This document shows positions 40,952-51,596 of a stretch of 64,000 nt of DNA, piece by piece. A model generated the notes under the pieces. That model saw nothing but the letters and a program-made list of their open reading frames with translations. It had not been told where the DNA came from and did not search any database. The translations under genes were made by a program, and so were the position numbers. Location: contig JAXHNF010000003.1 of the NCBI GenBank assembly GCA_034520745.1, positions 62,001 to 126,000 on the forward strand. Reading direction: 5' to 3'. The stretch is from Alkalibacterium sp034520745 (GTDB lineage Bacteria > Bacillota > Bacilli > Lactobacillales > Carnobacteriaceae_A). Positions within the stretch are counted from its first letter, which is position 1, and each line of letters starts with the position of its first letter.

Positions 40952-42138
40952 TCAATCCATTTTATCGGGCTTTCTTATATAATCCTGTCTTTTTATCTTG
41001 TCCTGATCTGCTAACCTGTAGACCTCTCCAACAGTAATGTCATAGGCCGTCAGTTCATTGTTTTTTTGACTGATATTAGTGATCAGCGGTTTGGTCAATC
41101 GATGCTTTATCCCACTCAGATACTGCTGTCCGACATCGTTGAACCCCAGCAGCCTGGCATATTCGACTTCCCGGCTCCTCTCCTCCATCTCTTCCTGTGA
41201 CTGATCTAAAAGGATGTAGTAACTCAGGCGCTGCAGTCTTGTCCATGACAGCTGTCTGGTTTTTAACCGTGTCAAAAATTCATGCATGCTGGAAGCATCC
41301 TTGATACAATTTTTCACTCGATATTCGAGCCCGTTTTCCATTAAATAGATTTGACTCAGTTCCTGCAGCGATGCAGTCACTATCCTGTACTTAAGTAAAG
41401 GGAAAAAATCATCCCAGTGACGAGCCTGCTAGCCTTCAGTATTGTCTCTGTCTCTTCAGGGAAAGGAAAACTCTGCTCCTCCTGCCAGCTTTCTCCGGAA
41501 AAAATCAGATTTCTGATCGCTGTCGCACTGGCAATTTCTGCCTTTCCCTTCAGCTCGCTGTCATGATACTGGCTGCCTTTTCTTTGAATGGTTTCAATAT
41601 CGATCTGTCTGTTTTTTCTTTTCAGCACTTTTGCATAGGCGAACCCGAGCATATTGTTCGGCTGGGTCAAATCGAGCTTCAGTTCCGGGTAATTCCGCGT
41701 CAAAAGATCACTCATATTCTCAGCATACGTTCGTTGCTGCTGCTGTTCATTTTGAAACAGTTTATTTATTTTCGTTTCATTTTCCACAAAAACTTCTGCT
41801 GCCTGAATAAAATCATCGCCGACACCCGATTCGCTGCCGAAACTCAAAACATCGATACCCATCATATCCAGTAAATCAACGGCGCCTCTGGCATATATGT
41901 CAGCCGGCTGAACACTGAAAGCTGCGGGGATCTCAACAACAATATCGGCACCATACCGCAAAGCGACCGATGCTCTGTCCCATTTATCTATAATAGCCGG
42001 TTCGCCGCGCTGCAGAAAATCCCCTGACATGGCCACGATCATCACGTCAGCCTCTGTTTTCTTTTTTGCTTCTGAAAGATGGTATAAATGTCCATTGTGA
42101 AACGGATTGTACTCCGCGACGATCCCGCAAACTTTCAT
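40952..42138 (-). CDS. tmcAL: tRNA(Met) cytidine acetate ligase TmcAL (YlbM), one frame break
   Basis: Makes N4-acetylcytidine at the wobble position of elongator tRNA-Met from acetate and ATP. About 395 codons. The nucleotidyltransferase motif VAEYNPFHNGHLYHL is at residues 7-21, followed by SGDFLQRGEPAI; SATAIRNLIFSG is the second. Frame break near 41400, after which the C-terminal half continues (LMENGLEYRVKNCI). It follows the yqeM-type methyltransferase by 12 bases. Confidence 0.92.
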
Positions 42139-42149
42139 CGTTCCACTCC

Positions 42150-42874
42150 TTATTTCGTGCAGGCAAAAAACCAGCGACGGCTCTCTTCATGCACCTCTTC
42201 TGTGAAATCGGCACTGACCTGGACTTCGCTGAACCCTGCTTCCAGCAATAGTTTTTTATATACGTCTATTGGATAGGTTCTTTCTCTGTGGGTCTCTTCA
42301 TATCTCTCATACATATCATTATCTATCTATTCACAAAAAACGTCAGCTCGTGTTCAACTGAAAAAGGATCGCTTCCTTCAAAACTGTCCCACATGAAGAC
42401 GATGCCGTCTGTTTCTGCGTGAAACGACGTAGACAGGAATGCTTCGATCTGATAGATGGAGTGCACATCGAAAAGAAACTTGCCGTCTTTTTCAAGTCTG
42501 TCGTATACTTCTTTGAAGACGGTGGACAGTTCCGCCTCATCTTCCATGTAGCACAAGGCATCGCTGTAGCAGATGATATTGCCGTATGCCGGCAGCTCTT
42601 TCAGGTCTCTCATGTCCCCCTGGACCAGCGGAAATGTCTCTCCCTGTTCCAGCTGTCTGTTGTAAGCCAGACTCAGCATCTCTTCTGACAGATCCAGACC
42701 GGTGACAGCGTACCCGCTTTTCTTTAATTTCAGGCCTAATACACCAGTGCCGCATCCCAGTTCCAGGATATCTTTGCCGGCTGAGATGTGACTCTGAGTG
42801 TAATCCAGCCATTTGTCGTATAATGTATCATCCATAAGGTTATCATAGACTTTTGCAAACCAGTTATATGACAT
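42150..42874 (-). CDS. Class I SAM-dependent methyltransferase, YqeM-like (one frame break)
   Basis: About 241 residues. SAM motif ILELGCGTGVLGLKLKKSG and TGLDLSEEMLSLA; acidic motif VQGDMRDL. The start overlaps the rsfS stop (TGATG). Frame break near 42325; the end (RYEETHRERTYPIDVYKKLL...RRWFFACTK) follows in another frame. Bacillus YqeM has the same place in the operon. The substrate is unknown. Confidence 0.87.
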
Positions 42875-43233
42875 CAGTCCAGCCATTCCCTGATATCGAC
42901 CTGTTCAGCATCTGACCACAGACGCTCCAGTTTGTAGAATTCGCGTTCCTCCTGATTGAATAAGTGAATAATGACATCCCCCAGATCGATGAGGACCCAC
43001 TTAGCATCTTCTTTGCCTTCCACTTGTCTGACTTCCTGTTCGTTTTTATCAGCCGCTTCAAGGATGCTTTGCGCGATCGCATTCAACTGTCTGTCATTAT
43101 TTGCGTGTAAAACAACAAAATAATCGGCCAGCAGGGATACGTTCCTCATGTCGAGTGCTACGATATCTTCTGCCATTTTTGAATCTGCGGCCTTAACTAC
43201 ATATTCCAGTACGTTCTTTGATGATTGTGTCAT
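42874..43233 (-). CDS. rsfS: Ribosomal silencing factor RsfS
   Basis: Binds L14 and blocks subunit joining in starvation. Complete, 119 residues. VALDMRNVSLLADYFVVLHA, then EGKEDAKWVLIDLGDVIIHLF, both family marks. The start at 43233 follows GAGGAGAG. Overlaps the methyltransferase by one base and follows yqeK. Confidence 0.95.
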   Translation of the reverse strand: MTQSSKNVLEYVVKAADSKMAEDIVALDMRNVSLLADYFVVLHANNDRQLNAIAQSILEAADKNEQEVRQVEGKEDAKWVLIDLGDVIIHLFNQEEREFYKLERLWSDAEQVDIREWLD

Positions 43234-43244
43234 ACTTTCTCTCC

Positions 43245-43849
43245 TCAATTGTCTGTCACCCAAGCGTTGTATGTTTCAACAGCTTTGGGGTAAATTTTAT
43301 TTTTTCCTCTGACTAGATGCTTCAGAGTTTGTTTCGTTATATAAGATACTGCTTTATCAAGACTCTTCTTCACCAGCTTACGGGCTTTGTCCACACCTTT
43401 GTGTGACCGCTTGGGTTCAATATAGTCGGCGACATAAATGATCTGAGCCACAGCCTCTCATCGTCGGACTTCCGATCGTATGAAATTTTATCGCTTCCAG
43501 TATTTCCTCGTCTTCAAGCTGATATTCATTTTTCATAAGTACAGCTCCGACCGGTCCGTGCCAGATGTTGCTGCCAAACTGAAGCATGTCCAGTTCCAGA
43601 TTTTCACTGATGATCAGATCCCGCATTTCTTCATCCGGCCGCTCTTTAGCGTAGTCATGTAGCTAATGCTGCAATGCTCACTTTTTCCTTGTTTACCTCA
43701 TATTTATTAGCCAGATACAAGGCTGTCTCTTCCACTCTTAAAACATGCCTGTACCGTCGTCGGCTCATTGAATCATGCATGAGCTCGATTAGTTCTTCTC
43801 TGTTCAGGCTGATAAATTTATTCTGATAATCCACTTGAATTTTCTTCAT
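43245..43849 (-). CDS. yqeK: YqeK, HD-domain diadenosine tetraphosphatase-like (two frame breaks)
   Basis: About 201 residues. HD-domain protein; Bacillus-type YqeK hydrolyses Ap4A. RRRYRHVLRVEETALYLA holds the first His, FHTIGSPTM a later one, YVADYIEPKRSHKG the C-terminal mark. The HD pair itself falls near a break at about 43660 and is not cleanly readable; a second break lies near 43460. Starts at 43849 inside the end of nadD. Confidence 0.88.
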
Positions 43850-44498
43850 ATTTATATAACCCTTCACTTTCGATATAATTCTCTAACTTCTCGAGTGAAC
43901 AAGGTACTTGATCGAACAGCCATCTGTGATTTTCTGCCTGATCAGACTCAGAACTGATGATCGATGCCGGGCACATCGACCGCGATTACAGGATAAGACG
44001 TATCTAAACTGTAATCAGGACGATTGACAGCCACGAACTGAACAATCTGTATGAGTTCATCGATCTTGTACCAGTTTTTTAAATCCTCGGCCATGTCCGC
44101 TCCGATTATAAAATAATATTCAATCTCTGGATGATTTTCTTTAAGTTGAACGATCGTATCGTAAGTGTAGCTTTTACCCCCACGGTCGATTTCTTCCAAA
44201 TTGTCATCTCTTCTATGGAAAAGGCTTCATTGTGCCTTTTACTGCTTCTTCGAGCATTGACAACCGATGTTCTTGCAGCGATCGTTTCCTTTTTGACTTT
44301 ATGAGGCGGCTGGGCACTCGGCATAAAAAGGATTTCCTCCAGCCCCAGCTGATTTCTAACTTGCTCGGCTATAATCAAATGACCACAATGAGGTGGATTG
44401 AATGTCCCGCCTAAAATACCGACTTTCCGCCGAAGCATCGTTTCATTCAGTTCATCAAGTACTTTCGGTTCAGCAATACCAGCAACTACATTCGCCAC
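43818..44498 (-). CDS. nadD: Nicotinate-nucleotide adenylyltransferase (two or more frame breaks)
   Basis: Makes NaAD from NaMN and ATP. About 226 codons. KVGILGGTFNPPHCGHL holds the nucleotidyltransferase motif at about residues 25-41; GADMAEDLKNWYK is the second. The start is GTG at 44498 after AAAGGAG; the 20-residue lead before the motif is common in this order. Breaks lie near 44200 and 43955, then ISSELIRQK, and a third before REYIESEGLY. The end overlaps yqeK by 32 bases. Confidence 0.92.
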
Positions 44499-44513
44499 TC
44501 TGATTCCTCTCCT

Positions 44514-44837
44514 TTAAAGACGAGTGGATTCCGGCAGGACGAGCTGCGTGGCGCTGATATTTTCTTTGTCTGAAGGTTTCAACAATACCAGGACTTTTCC
44601 TATCTTCTGCACTACCGTGATGTCAGAACTTTCTTCTAATAAACGAGGCTGCTTCCCCTGCTGTCCAGTCATGTATTCTGCAGCAAGTTGCACTTTCATC
44701 AGTTCTTTATTATCCAGTGAATCTTCGAACTCTTTGACCATTTCTACTGTCAGTCCATTTTTACCGATTTGAAAAATGGGTGACATTGTATTAGCTTCTG
44801 CTCTCAAGAAGCGTTTCTGTTTCCCTGTCAGGTTCAT
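44514..44837 (-). CDS. yhbY: YhbY family RNA-binding protein (CRS1/YhbY), middle scrambled
   Basis: About 107 residues. LTGKQKRFLRAEAN at the start and ITVVQKIGKVLVLLKPS near the end are clear. The segment between about 44640 and 44692 does not fit the family; in the next frame it reads NTDWTAGEAAS, so three extra bases spread over this stretch keep the frame open but scramble about 17 residues. The true start is the second ATG (44837) with AGAGG upstream. The protein aids 50S assembly. It lies between yqeH and nadD. Confidence 0.9.
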   Translation of the reverse strand: MNLTGKQKRFLRAEANTMSPIFQIGKNGLTVEMVKEFEDSLDNKELMKVQLAAEYMTGQQGKQPRLLEESSDITVVQKIGKVLVLLKPSDKENISATQLVLPESTRL

Positions 44838-44868
44838 TTTCATCCTCTTTTCTCATTTGTTTGTTTCT

Positions 44869-46003
44869 TTATATTAGCTGCTTTCTTACAGTCACATCTA
44901 CACCCTCAGGCGCCCAGCCGGCTACCTGGATGTCTACTGCATCAATGGAAACCCAGCCCAAGCCATTGAATACGATATCAGACGGTTCTTTGATTTTGAA
45001 TTCATGCCGTTTCAGTTTAGGGAAAGACGTGACGGAGCTCCGCCTCGGGCGGAGATAGAAGCTCTCCTGAAATGATTTTCATATAACTCATCAGCTTTTT
45101 CGAGTTTAGTTCTGTGAATGCTGATCTCATTGGATACATAACAGACAAATGACTCTTTTCTTTCTCCTTTGAGGTAGTCGAATCTGCCGAGTCCACCAAA
45201 GAATAATGACTGGTTGTCATTCAGCTGATAGGCTTTGGGTTTCACTTCTTTTCTCGGTGTCACTATCTTTAATTCCTGTGGATTCAGAAGTGTGCAACTG
45301 ATTTTTCTGTATGATGCCGGAGCATCGACGAAGCATTTTTGTCATCATCCAAGGAATTTCAATTTTACCCAGGGTCGTACCTGGAAAAGTATGACGTCGT
45401 GATCGTGTCTTCGGAATCAGTCGCAATGTTGATAATTTGATTGATCAATGTCGACTTCCCGACGTTGGTCGTTCCTACAACGTACACATCTTTACCCTTA
45501 CGTTCTTTGTCCAGTGCCTGCATAAATTCTTCTACAGAGTCTCTGTTCAGTGCACTGACTAAAAATACATTCTGCGGTCTGATACCATAGCTTTGCACCT
45601 GTTCAGTCACCCATTGGCGTAACTTACCTTCTTTTGAAAACTTTTGGCAAAAGGTCACTTTTATTGGCAACAATGATTACAGGGTTATTACCAGCAAATC
45701 TCTGAATACCCGAAATAATACTCCCATTGAAATCAAATATATCAATGACATTGACAATCAAAGCATTTTCTTGATTCAATTCGTGAAGCATATTTAAAAA
45801 ATCATCATCGTTCAGCTCTACATCCTGCACTTCATTATAATGTCTCAATCGAAAGCATCTTTTGCAGTATACCTGGTCGTCTGCACTCAGTTTTATTCAG
45901 CACAGAAGCGGGCAGATAACCCGGACTGCGACTCATTCTCTGACTGCAGAACAGCTCCACAGCCAATGCACCTTATTTCATTAGTTATAAATTCTTCTGT
46001 CAT
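44869..46003 (-). CDS. yqeH: Ribosome biogenesis GTPase YqeH (several frame breaks)
   Basis: Circularly permuted GTPase for 30S assembly. About 378 codons. N-terminal zinc site CIGCGA...CKRCFRLRHYNEVQ, split over frames; G4 NKSDLLPK precedes G1 VGTTNVGKSTLINQ, as in permuted GTPases; then PGTTL. The C-terminus reads FNGLGWVSIDAVD...AGWAPEGVDVTV to 44869. Breaks lie near 45905, 45860, 45650, 45390 and 45060. Start at 46003. Confidence 0.92.
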
Positions 46004-46017
46004 GTATCGTATTCTTC

Positions 46018-46533
46018 TATTTCATTTCCGGATCTTTAGTTATTAAATAATTCATGATCTTCAATTCCACGAATCTGTTCAGTCGTGTGTTCCATGCATC
46101 TGAATCCAAGATAGGTTTAACCAATACACTTCTGATTCCCGCATGGTTGGCCCCTTTTATATCAGTTAATTATCTGGTCTCCAACCATTAACCACTCATC
46201 ACTGGAAAATGGAAAATTTTTCAATAGCTTTTTTATAGCCTACGCGTTAAGGGTTTCAGTGCGTTGGGAATGAAATCCAGTTCCAATAGGCTTGCCACTT
46301 TTTTCACGCCTCCTGGTCGAGTTGTTCAGATATGAATGACCACCTTGATGTCATTTCTTTTTCATCAGCTTGATCCACTGGATCGTTTCTTCAGTTGCTT
46401 CCGGATTATTCCAGGCGATCAGCGTATTATCAAGGTCAGTTAAGACAGCCTTGATATTCGCTTTTTTCAACTGTTCAGGTGTTATCTGAAATATGGATTC
46501 CACCATCCACGTTGGCTTGAAACTACTCAGCAT
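46018..46533 (-). CDS. yqeG: YqeG family HAD IIIA phosphatase (frame breaks)
   Basis: About 172 residues. LTDLDNTLIAWNNPEATEE is HAD motif I; then NDIKVVI, VGDQ and GANHAGIRSVLVKPI, the C-terminal marks, in other frames. Breaks lie near 46350, 46310, 46240, 46200 and 46160, a dense set. Start at 46533 after GGAGGG. First gene of the yqeG-yqeH unit. Confidence 0.88.
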
Positions 46534-46582
46534 AATTTCCCTCCTGACAGATTTTATCATATGCATCGAAAGGGGAAGTCCC

Positions 46583-46615
46583 TAAAAAAAGGAAGCACAC
46601 AAAGCACTTCCTTTT
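46583..46615 (-). terminator. Terminator after the YkuJ-like gene
   Basis: Stem AAAAGGAAG/CTTCCTTTT, loop 11 bases, seven T on the minus strand. Confidence 0.8.
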
Positions 46616-46624
46616 GTGCACTTC

Positions 46625-46880
46625 TTACTCTTCAGTAGATGAAGCAGGTTGTACCAATTCAAGTATTTCCACAGCCACATAATCGATGTTATCAAACTCA
46701 TAGGTTTCATGAGCCCGTGGCGCTTTCTTCAAGTTCAAACATATTGGATTTATTATCGTAGCGTACGATACATTTCTGCACGCCGTCTCTTTCGAAACGT
46801 CTGACCTGAACGTCCTCTGTCTCATCTTCACGCATCGCATCCAGGCGTTTGATGATGGGTATAAGTTGGGATGGTTTCAT
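46625..46880 (-). CDS. DUF1797 family protein, YkuJ-like (one frame break)
   Basis: About 84 residues. N-terminus KPSQLIPIIKRLDAMRE from 46880, with GAAAGGGG upstream, then CIVRYDNKSNMFELEESA; break near 46715; the end is YEFDNIDYVAVEILELVQ. This is the Bacillus YkuJ fold (YPFDNIDMVSIEIFELLQ in that protein). Function unknown. Own terminator; divergent to the aminotransferase. Confidence 0.85.
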
Positions 46881-47063
46881 TGGTGTTCCCCTTTCTGTCC
46901 TATTGTCACTTTACTTCTATATTTTAACAGATTTCAGTTTAAATTACATTAGATGCGCTGTGATTTAGTGGTTATTGTCCTGTTCACTTGCTGAAATTTA
47001 AAACAGCGCTCAACTTTTCAAGATAAATTGTGGTAAACTAGTTTAATATTGGAGGAATCGCTC

Positions 47064-48243
47064 ATGAATAATATCAGACAGTATGATTTAAACCGGGAAA
47101 TAAGCAAGCTTGCAATTTCTAAAATCAGACAATTCGATGACCAGGTTTCAAAGTTCAAACCTTTGATCCGACTGACACTTGGACAACCGGATTTCCCTAC
47201 TCCGGAACATGTTAAAGAGGCAGCAAAAAAAGCGATCGATGCTGATTTTTCCTTTTACACAAGTACTGCCGGTGATCTGAAACTAAGAGAGGCAGCAGCA
47301 GATTTCGTTGCGTCCAAGTACAAACTGACCTATTCTCCCGAATCGGAGGTCATAGCAACGGTCGGGGCAACGGAAGCACTGGCCACGACCCTATTTACCC
47401 TGTTGAACCCTGGAGACTATGTCCTGATTCCATCTCCATCCTTTTCTCTTTATGATTCACTTGTAAGGATGAGTCAGGCGACCCCTGTCTATATGGATAC
47501 GTCTCAGACCGACTTCATGCTCACTCCGGATATGCTTGAAGAAACTATCGAAAAGCTGGATAAAATGCCGAAAGCCATCATATTAAATTATCCGAATAAC
47601 CCGACAGGTGTGACCTGGTCAGAAAATGAGGTCAAGGAAATCGCGGAAGTTTTATCCAGATATCCAGAGATGCTGGCTGTCAGCGATGAAATTTACAGTG
47701 AACTCGTTTACGACAGCACACATGTCTCTCTCGGAGAATACTTGAGAGATCAGACTGTTGTGATAAACGGGCTCTCTAAATCTCACGCAATGACAGGCTG
47801 GCGTTTAGGTCTGATTTTTGCTCCTGAAGCCCTGACTTCCGAAATGCTGAAGACCCATCAGGCATTAGTCACCAGTGCTTCCAGCATCACTCAGCACGCA
47901 GGAATCGAAGCTTTGACCCACGGAGCTGACGACGCTTTGCCGATGAAAGCGGCCTACAGAGAACGTCGCGACACCGTCATGAAGTCTCTGAAAAAACTTC
48001 AGATAGAGGCAACGGAACCCAAAGGAGCTTTCTAATTTTGCCGAAATCCCCAAAGAGCTGTCTTTGACTAGTTTTGAATTCTGTTATGATCTTGCCAGAA
48101 AATTTAACGTTGCGGTCATACCGGGAGATGCTTTCGGGGATGCCGGGGAGGGTTATTTCAGGATCAGTTATGCATCGGCCTTAGAAGACATCAAAGAAGC
48201 CATGCAGCGACTGACTCAGTATGTCAGTGAGCTGAGAAATTGA
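47064..48243 (+). CDS. PLP-dependent aminotransferase, class I (PatA/AspC-like), one frame break
   Basis: About 393 codons. LGQPDFPTPEHV at the start, YPNNPTGVTW (substrate carboxylate), and the PLP lysine in LSKSHAMTGWRLG. Near 48033 a base loss shifts the frame; NFAEIPKELSL to YVSELRN ends it. ATG at 47064 follows GGAGG; the TTG at 47049 overlaps the site. Likely an aromatic or N-acetyl-diaminopimelate aminotransferase; which cannot be told. Followed by a good terminator. Confidence 0.9.
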
Positions 48244-48292
48244 ATAAGGAGGATCAGCGAATACGATGCGCTGGTCCTCCTTATTATTTTTT
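48243..48292 (+). terminator. Terminator after the aminotransferase gene
   Basis: Stem AATAAGGAGGATCAGCG/CGCTGGTCCTCCTTATT, 8-base loop, then a T run. Overlaps the stop codon. Confidence 0.9.
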
Positions 48293-48324
48293 CCTGTAAC
48301 CATCTGTAGGTCTCCGCTTGTTTG

Positions 48325-49189
48325 TTATTCCTGCCACAATTTGATCAGCCATGTGTCCCCTTATCCTCATATCCTGTCTGACTCAGCTCATCATACAATG
48401 CTTTTGCCTGTTTTGTAGCCGGCAGATCCAAGCCCAGCTTTTCTGCCTCATCAAGGGCAATTTTCAGATCTTTAACAAAATGCTTGACATAAAAGCCGGC
48501 TCTGAAATCTTCTTTTATTATTCGGGGTGAATAATTCTCCAGTGACCAGTTCCCAGCTGCACCGCCGCTCAGTGTCTTCACAACTTTTTCGAGATCAAGC
48601 CCCGCCTTTTCAGCGTAGACAAGCATTTCAGTCATGCCTGTCATCGTCCCGGCAACCATGATCTGATTGGCCATTTTTGTATGCTGACCGCTTCCTGCCT
48701 GGCCATGAAGTTCCAGAGAAGATGAAAAAATCTCCAGTATCCCCTTCACATCATCAAATGTCTGCTGGTCGCCACCCACCATAACAGTGAGCGTTCCTTT
48801 CCGGGCGCCCGAATCACCACCGGATACTGGCGCGTCCAGCGCAGACAGCGCCTGAAGCTACCGCTGTCAGACTGATTTTCTCGGCAAGCGACGGCGTACT
48901 CGTTGTCAGGTCAATAAGCACCTTGCCTTTTACATCCGCTTTGAAAACTCCCTGACTCACCGTAGTATACGTCTTCGACATCAGAAGGATAGCCTACCAT
49001 AGTAAAGATCACTTCTGACTGCTCAGCGACTTCCCGTGAAGTTTCCGCCCAGACTGCTCCTTTATTTACGAGCACATCTGTTTTGGCTTTTGTTCGGTTG
49101 TAGACAGTGACTGCAAACCCGTTGCCCAGTAAATGCTCAACGATCGACTGCCCCATCACACCTGTTCCGATAAAACCGATCCTGGTCAT
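48325..49189 (-). CDS. NAD-dependent beta-hydroxyacid dehydrogenase (GarR/MmsB-like), frame breaks
   Basis: About 288 codons. NAD loop GFIGTGVMGQSIVEHLL, then TMVGYPSDVEDV; substrate loop; QHTKMANQIMVAGTM; catalytic lysine in KHFVKDLKIALDEA. Breaks lie near 48950, 48850, 48785 and at the end (LIKLWQE). The family includes tartronate semialdehyde and 3-hydroxyisobutyrate dehydrogenases; the substrate is not decided. GGAGAG precedes the ATG. Confidence 0.87.
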
Positions 49190-49259
49190 GACTCCACTCT
49201 CCTTTTTTGCATGATGATAGCAAAACAGACTGAGCCCTTCTAGGACCCAGCCTGCTCTT

Positions 49260-50985
49260 TTATTTTTCTACGTACTGATTGACTAATTTGATTACTTCAT
49301 CAACAGTCGTGCATTCTGTAACAGCTTTTTGAGACAACTCCTGCATTTCACCGGAGTCTAACTTTTTCAGCAGACTTCTTGTTTTAAGTATGCTCGTCGC
49401 ACTCATTGAAAACTCATCTAAACCGAGTCCCACTAGAAGGGGAACTGCGATTTGATCTCCAGCCATCTCTCCACACATGCCAGCCCACTTACCTTCATTG
49501 TGTGCGGCATCTATCACACCTTTGATCAGGCGCAATATCGAAGGATTATATGGCTGATACAGATAAGAGACTTGTTCGTTCATTCGGTCTGCAGCCATAG
49601 TATACTGAATAAGATCGTTCGTTCCGATACTGAAGAAGTCGACCTCTTTTGCGAAATGATCAGCCAATACTGCTGCAGCAGGAATTTCAATCATGATTCC
49701 GTACCTCAATCGCGTCAGAGACTTCGATTCCTTTTCGACCAGATAGCGCTTTTCTTCATCCAGAATAGCTTTAGCTTCTCTGAATTCCTGCAGAGTTGCA
49801 ATCATCGGGAACATGATACGTAACTGTCCGTGAACAGACGCACGAAGCAGCGCCCTCAACTGCGTTCTGAAGATAGAATCCTGATCCAGACTGACACGGA
49901 TAGCGCGGTAGCCAAGGAAAGGATTCATTTCTTTAGGAAGTTCCAGATACGGAAGTTCTTTATCTCCGCCGATATCCATTGTACGTACTACGACCGGCTT
50001 GCCGTCCATACCTTCCAGTACCTGTTTATAGGCTTGATATTGATCATCTTCCGTTGGAAGCTCTGCAGAATCCATGTATAGAAATTCTGTACGGTACAAA
50101 CCAATAGCTTCGCCGCCATTACTCTTGACACCTTTTAAATCTTTTGGCGTACCGATATTGGCTGCTAATTCAACGTGTTTGCCATCTTTAGTTACACTTG
50201 GTTCATTCAGCAACTGATCCCATTCTTGTTTCAGTTCATCGAACTCTTTTGCTTTTTTATTGAATGATGAAACTTCTTCTTCGGAAGGATTGATGTAAAC
50301 TTCGCCTTCAAGTCCATCGACGATCAGCTGATCGTTTTCAGATACTCGCTCGGTGATATCCTTTGTTCCCACGATCGCCGGGGATCTCCAGTGATCTGGC
50401 CATGATCGCAGAATGAGAGGTACGTCCTCCGACATTCGTTACAAAAGCTTTGACATACTTTTTGTTCAGCTGAGCTGTGTCACTCGGTGTCAAGTCTTCT
50501 GCAATAATGATGACTTCTTCGTCGATCGTTGCCGGAGAAGGAAGCGTCACGCCTAACAAGTTGGCAAGCACGCGTTTTCTGACATCACGTATGTCAGCCG
50601 CACGTTCCTGCATGTAAGCATTGTCTTCCATCCCTTCAAACATGGTGATGAACGTATTCGTCACTTGCTTGAAGGCATAACCTGCATTGACTTTTTCACT
50701 GTCGATGACCGCCTTCGTCTGATCCATCAAGTCAGGATCCGACAGCACCATAATATGAGCATCAAAGACTTGCGCCTCTTCTTCACCTAGTGATTCAGCA
50801 GCAATGGCTCTTATTTTGGTCAGCTGTTCTTTCGCTTTATCGATAGCTTTTGTCAGACGATCCATCTCAGAATCAGTATCGGAAATCTCGTTTTTCTCGA
50901 TAGTCAAATCTGGTTCTACGAGTAAGTAGGCTTTAGCGTGAGCGATTCCATCACTTGCTGCAATTCCGGATACTTTTGAAGTCAT
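49260..50985 (-). CDS. ptsI: PTS enzyme I (one frame break)
   Basis: Takes phosphate from PEP and gives it to HPr. About 575 codons. Phosphorylated His in GGRTSHSAIMA, PEP domain with LYRTEFLYM, active Cys in GMCGEMAGD. Break near 50385, in LEIP to AIVGTKDIT. Start 50985 overlaps the ptsH stop (TAATG). Confidence 0.96.
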
Positions 50986-51252
50986 TATTCAGCCATTCCC
51001 TCATTTTTGATTGTTTCTTCGATTCCTTCGATAGCTTCTTTTTCGTCAGCGCCGTCAGCAGAGATTGATACTTCTGCACCTTTACCTACGCCTAAAGACA
51101 TAACACCCATGATCGATTTCAGAGTTAACAGATTTACCTTTATAATCTAAAGTGATGTCTGAATTGAATTTGCTTGCCTGCTGTACCAGTAATGTAGCTG
51201 GTCTAGCGTGAATTCCTGTGTCTGCAACGATTGTGTATTCTCTTTTTTCCAT
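50985..51252 (-). CDS. ptsH: HPr phosphocarrier (one frame break)
   Basis: 88 residues. His15 in GIHARPATLLVQQAS, and the regulatory Ser46 in KSIMGVMSLGVGKG, which reads after a frame shift near 51128 (the first frame gives NSEIDHGCYV). Ser46 is the target of HPr kinase in Firmicutes and joins CcpA control. Start 51252 follows AAAGGAG. First gene of ptsHI. The TTTAAGG to TATT stretch upstream has no clear promoter. Confidence 0.95.
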
Positions 51253-51436
51253 TTGAATTTCTCCTTTAAAATAAAGTATTTTTTGTACCGAAAGGAATAG
51301 AACGTCAGTCGTCCATGGTACAGTAACGTTTTTAGCGCTTTTTCCATGGAACTTCCATCATATTCTTTCTTCCTATTCAGATTACCATTTTTTCCCTTTA
51401 CCTACAACTATTTTCTTTTGTGCAGCAAACAAATAC

Positions 51437-51465
51437 TTGAAAGTCAAAATTGGTCAATGTATAAT
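51437..51465 (+). promoter_or_regulatory. SigmaA promoter of clpE
   Basis: -35 TTGAAA, 17-base spacer, -10 TATAAT (perfect). The first CtsR box fills the spacer. Confidence 0.88.
51442..51457 (+). promoter_or_regulatory. CtsR operator 1 of clpE
   Basis: AGTCAAA ATT GGTCAA: tandem heptads with 3-base gap, the CtsR consensus. It overlaps the promoter spacer, so binding blocks RNA polymerase. Confidence 0.85.
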
Positions 51466-51477
51466 GAATTCACCAAA

Positions 51478-51494
51478 GGTCAGTAATGGTCAGT
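51478..51494 (+). promoter_or_regulatory. CtsR operator 2 of clpE
   Basis: GGTCAGT AAT GGTCAGT: perfect 7-base direct repeat with 3-base gap, just after the -10. Confidence 0.78.
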
Positions 51495-51524
51495 TTTTTA
51501 CTTTTATCTGTCTGACATCGGATG

Positions 51525-51543
51525 CTTTGAACTGACCTTTGAG
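51525..51543 (-). promoter_or_regulatory. Possible CtsR operator 3, opposite orientation
   Basis: Minus strand AAGGTCAGTTCAAAG: one good half (GGTCAG) and one weak half. Third site is plausible by place only. Confidence 0.5.
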
Positions 51544-51596
51544 AAAATTATGAGTATACTGTAATTAGAATAATTGAGAAAGGATGTTTTTCTATC

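Larger units (their letters stand above)
51253..51596. other. Divergent control region between ptsH and clpE
   Basis: 344 bases. The clpE side has a sigmaA promoter and three CtsR-type boxes (given separately). The ptsH side holds a leader with repeated CCATGG motifs and a GCGCT-centred element resembling part of a cre site; not strong enough to claim. No coding region. Confidence 0.6.

Noticed and set aside
51300..51345. cre (CcpA) site before ptsH
   Set aside because: GCGCT core is there, but the flanks fit the cre consensus poorly.
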